7,507 nt of DNA, from contig USHH01000105.1 in assembly GCA_900554345.1 (NCBI GenBank), positions 1 to 7,507 of the forward strand, written 5' to 3'. Source of the DNA: an uncultured Bacteroidales bacterium (GTDB lineage: Bacteria > Bacteroidota > Bacteroidia > Bacteroidales > Muribaculaceae). The notes beneath the pieces are model-generated. The model searched no databases and was not told the DNA's origin. It saw only the letters and a program-made list of their open reading frames with translations. Below are positions 5,688-7,507 of this stretch, one piece after another. Both the position numbers and the translations under genes were made by a program. The number at the start of each line of letters is the position of its first letter. The stretch's first letter is position 1.

Positions 5688-6344
5688 ATGGAAAAAGACA
5701 GCATCATCGTGCTTTCCGGAGGCATGGACTCCGTGACGCTGCTCCATCAGGAGCGCGGCCGCATAGCCCTCGCCGTGACTTTCGACTACGGCAGCAACCA
5801 CAACGCCCCCGCGACAGAGTGCGCGCGCCGCCAGTGCGCGCTGCTGGGCATCGAGCATATCGTGGTGCCCCTCATGTTCATGAAGCGCTATTTCCGCAGC
5901 TCGCTGCTCTCCGGGGCCGACGATATTCCGGAGGGTCACTATGCGGATGAGAACATGAAGTCGACGGTGGTGCCTTTCCGCAACGGCATCATGCTCTCGG
6001 TGGCCTGCGGCCTCGCCGAGTCGCGCGGGCTGCGCCACGTGATGATCGCCAACCACGGCGGCGACCACGCCATCTATCCCGACTGCCGGCGCCCCTTCAT
6101 CGAGGCGATGGGCGAGGCCATGCGCCAGGGCACATACGACGGCGTCGACATCATAGCCCCCTTCACCGACATCACCAAGGCCCGTATCGCCGCCATCGGC
6201 CATCAGCTGGGCGTCGACTACGCGCTCACCTATTCCTGCTACAAGGGTGGCGAGCGCCACTGCGGCCGCTGCGGCACTTGTGTGGAGCGCCGGGAGGCCT
6301 TCGCCCTCGCCGGCATCCCCGACCCTACCGTCTACGAGCAATGA
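5688..6344 (+). CDS. queC: 7-cyano-7-deazaguanine (preQ0) synthase
   Basis: QueC converts CDG (7-carboxy-7-deazaguanine) and ammonia to preQ0, using ATP. The protein has 218 residues, typical for the family. SGGMDS at 10-15 is the PP-loop that binds the ATP phosphates. VVPFRNGIMLSVA (around 95-107) and NHGGDHAIYPDCR are family segments. Four cysteines, C184, C192, C195 and C198 (the last three in CGRCGTC), form the zinc site. I place the start at the ATG at 5688, giving MEKDSIIVLSGG. An in-frame ATG at 5661 would add nine residues encoded largely within the palindromic repeat, so it is less likely. The gene follows queF by 71 bp and is followed after 6 nt by a second copy of the same repeat. 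Confidence 0.96.
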   Translation: MEKDSIIVLSGGMDSVTLLHQERGRIALAVTFDYGSNHNAPATECARRQCALLGIEHIVVPLMFMKRYFRSSLLSGADDIPEGHYADENMKSTVVPFRNGIMLSVACGLAESRGLRHVMIANHGGDHAIYPDCRRPFIEAMGEAMRQGTYDGVDIIAPFTDITKARIAAIGHQLGVDYALTYSCYKGGERHCGRCGTCVERREAFALAGIPDPTVYEQ

Positions 6345-6350
6345 GCGTAT

Positions 6351-6385
6351 CCTGCCTGTAGGGACATGCTTTCGGCATGTTTCCA
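6351..6385 (+). repeat. Palindromic repeat, copy 2 (downstream of queC)
   Basis: Direct second copy of the element at 5635-5669. Relative to copy 1, one stem base has changed from C to T but still pairs as T-G, and the loop reads TTC instead of TCC, so the stem is kept: ACATGCT-TTC-GGCATGT. It starts 7 nt past the queC stop codon. The right arm is not followed by a T-tract, so it is a poor match to a terminator. Confidence 0.75.
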
Positions 6386-6404
6386 TCACGCTACCGGCTA
6401 CTCT

Positions 6405-6432
6405 TGAATTATGAATCATGCATTATGAATTG
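6405..6432 (+). repeat. Four-copy 7-bp tandem repeat before queD
   Basis: Four consecutive heptamers: TGAATTA, TGAATCA, TGCATTA and TGAATTG. It lies between palindromic repeat copy 2 and the queD GTG, ending 8 nt before that codon. A TGA inside it (6426-6428) is in frame with queD, which rules out any start further upstream. Confidence 0.65.
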
Positions 6433-6440
6433 AAACCGAC

Positions 6441-6773
6441 GTGTATTATATAAAGAAAAGATTCGAGGTCAGCGCCGCCCACCGGCTGAGCCTGAGCTAC
6501 GAGAGCAAATGCTCCCGTCTCCACGGCCATAACTGGATCATCATCGTGGAATGCCGCAGCGAGGAGCTCAACGCCGACGGCATGGTGGTCGACTTCACCC
6601 ACGTGAAGGAGATCGTGATGGGGCGCCTCGACCACACCTGTCTCAACGACGAGCTCCCCTTCAACCCCACGGCCGAGAACATCGCCCGCTGGGTGGTAGA
6701 CAATGTGCCCCACTGCTTCCGCTGCGAGGTGCACGAGAGTGAAGACAACATAGCGGCCTATCAGAAAGAATGA
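6441..6773 (+). CDS. queD: 6-carboxy-5,6,7,8-tetrahydropterin synthase
   Basis: QueD converts 7,8-dihydroneopterin triphosphate, the FolE product of GTP, to 6-carboxytetrahydropterin. The protein has 110 residues and the 6-pyruvoyl-tetrahydropterin synthase fold. Zinc ligands are His14 (SAAHRL), His28 and His30 (LHGH); Cys24 (KCSRLHGH) is the catalytic cysteine. VVDF at 49-52, the Asp64-His65 pair in RLDH, LND, PTAENIA at 76-82 and Glu99 (VHES) are the remaining family landmarks. The start is GTG at 6441: an in-frame stop lies at 6426-6428, no ATG lies between, and the next Met is residue 48. The 96-bp gap from queC holds a palindromic repeat and a 7-bp tandem repeat. The stop overlaps the queE start by 4 bp (ATGA), suggesting translational coupling to queE. 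Confidence 0.96.
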   Translation: MYYIKKRFEVSAAHRLSLSYESKCSRLHGHNWIIIVECRSEELNADGMVVDFTHVKEIVMGRLDHTCLNDELPFNPTAENIARWVVDNVPHCFRCEVHESEDNIAAYQKE

Positions 6774-7369
6774 GAAAGATCAACGAGATATTCTACTCTC
6801 TCCAGGGCGAGGGTCACCACACCGGCTACCCCTCGGTGTTCATCCGCTTCTCCGGGTGCAATCTGGAGTGCTCCTTCTGCGACACACGCCACGCGGAGGG
6901 GATGATGATGCGCGACGACGAGATCACGCGGGCGGTGAACCTCTACACCGCCGACTGGATAGTGCTCACGGGCGGAGAGCCTGCGCTCCACATCGACGGC
7001 GACTTTATCCGGGTGCTCAAGCGGGCCACGGGCAAGAAGGTGGCCATCGAGACCAACGGCACGCTGCCGCTGCCTCCGGGCATCGACTGGGTATGCGTCT
7101 CGCCGAAAGGTGGTCTCGGAGGAGTGGAGCCCTACGACATCCGCGTCGAGAGAGCCGACGAGGTGAAGGTGGTGGACCTCGGCCAGCCGCTCGAGCCATA
7201 TTTCTGCCTGCCCTGCGTCGGCGAGAAGACGTTGATGTATCTCCAGCCATGCTTCGTCGATGATCCGGAGGCCTTCGCCGCCAACCGTCTGCGCACCGTA
7301 GGGCGCGTGCTCGCCGACCCGCGCTGGACGCTCTCGGTGCAGCTCCACCGCTACCTCGGCATACCCTGA
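6770..7369 (+). CDS. queE: 7-carboxy-7-deazaguanine synthase (radical SAM)
   Basis: QueE is the radical SAM enzyme that rearranges 6-carboxytetrahydropterin to CDG, contracting the ring to the 7-deazapurine; Mg2+ is needed in characterised members. The protein has 199 residues, on the short side (about 210-240 in characterised enzymes). The N-terminus MRKINEIFYSLQGEG is diagnostic. C30, C34 and C37 (GCNLECSFCDT) form the canonical CxxxCxxC motif for the 4Fe-4S cluster. TGGEP at 67-71 is the SAM-binding GGEP motif, IETNGT follows near 93-98, and SPKGG contributes to the active site. QLHRYLGIP at the end is the family C-terminus, so the gene is complete. It overlaps queD by 4 bp. A 7-bp tandem array begins 12 bp after its stop codon, and no terminator is visible before the window edge. 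Confidence 0.97.
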   Translation: MRKINEIFYSLQGEGHHTGYPSVFIRFSGCNLECSFCDTRHAEGMMMRDDEITRAVNLYTADWIVLTGGEPALHIDGDFIRVLKRATGKKVAIETNGTLPLPPGIDWVCVSPKGGLGGVEPYDIRVERADEVKVVDLGQPLEPYFCLPCVGEKTLMYLQPCFVDDPEAFAANRLRTVGRVLADPRWTLSVQLHRYLGIP

Positions 7370-7380
7370 GCCAAGGAGTC

Positions 7381-7507
7381 TCAAGGGTGAAGAGTCAAGA
7401 GTGAAGAGTCAAGAGTGAAGAGTGAAGAGTGAAGAGTCAAGAGTGAAGAGTCAAGAGTCAAGAGTCAAGAGTCAAGAGTGAAGAGTCAAGAGTCAAGAGT
7501 GAAGAGT
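7381..7507 (+). repeat. Array of 7-bp tandem repeats, running off the right edge
   Basis: Eighteen consecutive heptamers plus one base, with unit TSAAGAG where S is C or G. The first unit (TCAAGGG) is degenerate; the other 17 differ only at the second base. The order of that base is C G C G C G G G C G C C C C G C C G. The plus strand is purine-rich. TGA occurs in every G-type unit, so all three forward frames are closed and the array is not coding. A looser match (CAAGGAG, 7372-7378) lies just before it. The true length is unknown because the window ends inside the array. Confidence 0.95.

Noticed and set aside
6351..6385. Terminator between queC and queD
   Set aside because: It is a hairpin, but the right arm is not followed by a T-tract. 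The same element occurs between queF and queC inside the operon, so full termination is unlikely.
5385..6419. Minus-strand open frame of 344 codons over queF and queC
   Set aside because: It is antisense to two well-supported enzymes and has no domain or promoter; it is a by-product of GC-rich codon use.
7381..7507. CRISPR array
   Set aside because: The units are 7 bp, contiguous and without spacers, and no cas gene is present.

Overview
The window looks like chromosomal DNA from a member of the Bacteroidales, possibly a Muribaculaceae-like gut bacterium (the family is a guess). Three things point that way. Shine-Dalgarno sites are absent or weak. Several -7 boxes have the Bacteroidetes form TAnnTTTG, two of them with a TTTG -33 box 20-21 bp upstream. 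The protein sequences also read as Bacteroidales versions of their families. Coding DNA is GC-rich with C/G-ending codons, and the spacers are sharply AT-rich. No stretch over 300 bases lacks a gene. I see no rRNA, tRNA, CRISPR array, insertion sequence or phage gene.

Layout. (1) 1-1624, minus strand: pta then ackA (cut by the left edge), the acetyl-CoA to acetate pathway that makes ATP. (2) 1625-1826: divergent promoter region, with a GC-rich hairpin in the pta leader. (3) 1827-4327, plus strand: a long LptF/LptG-family permease with a C-terminal extension, overlapping by 4 bp a small protein of unknown function (DUF6155-like). (4) 4328-4516: convergent spacer with two hairpin terminators. 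(5) 4517-4903, minus strand: an unrecognised 128-residue protein with a helical, probably coiled-coil C-terminus. (6) 4904-5136: AT-rich divergent promoter region with two well-formed Bacteroidetes promoters. (7) 5137-7369, plus strand: queF-queC-queD-queE, four enzymes of queuosine precursor synthesis (7-cyano-7-deazaguanine, preQ0, and preQ1). (8) 7381-7507: an array of 7-bp tandem repeats that runs off the right edge.

How the genes work together. QueD makes 6-carboxy-tetrahydropterin from the GTP cyclohydrolase product, QueE contracts the ring to CDG, QueC makes preQ0 and QueF reduces it to preQ1. The first enzyme (FolE) and the late tRNA steps (Tgt, QueA, QueG or QueH) are not in the window. 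The permease belongs to lipopolysaccharide export and is unrelated to the que genes.

Most unusual features. The queF promoter sits so close to the only acceptable start codon that the mRNA should be leaderless or nearly so. The que operon spacers also carry extra DNA: a direct pair of palindromic repeats flanking queC, a four-copy 7-bp repeat just before the GTG start of queD, and the 18-copy 7-bp array after queE. I found no clearly new enzymatic or defence system; most genes are housekeeping.
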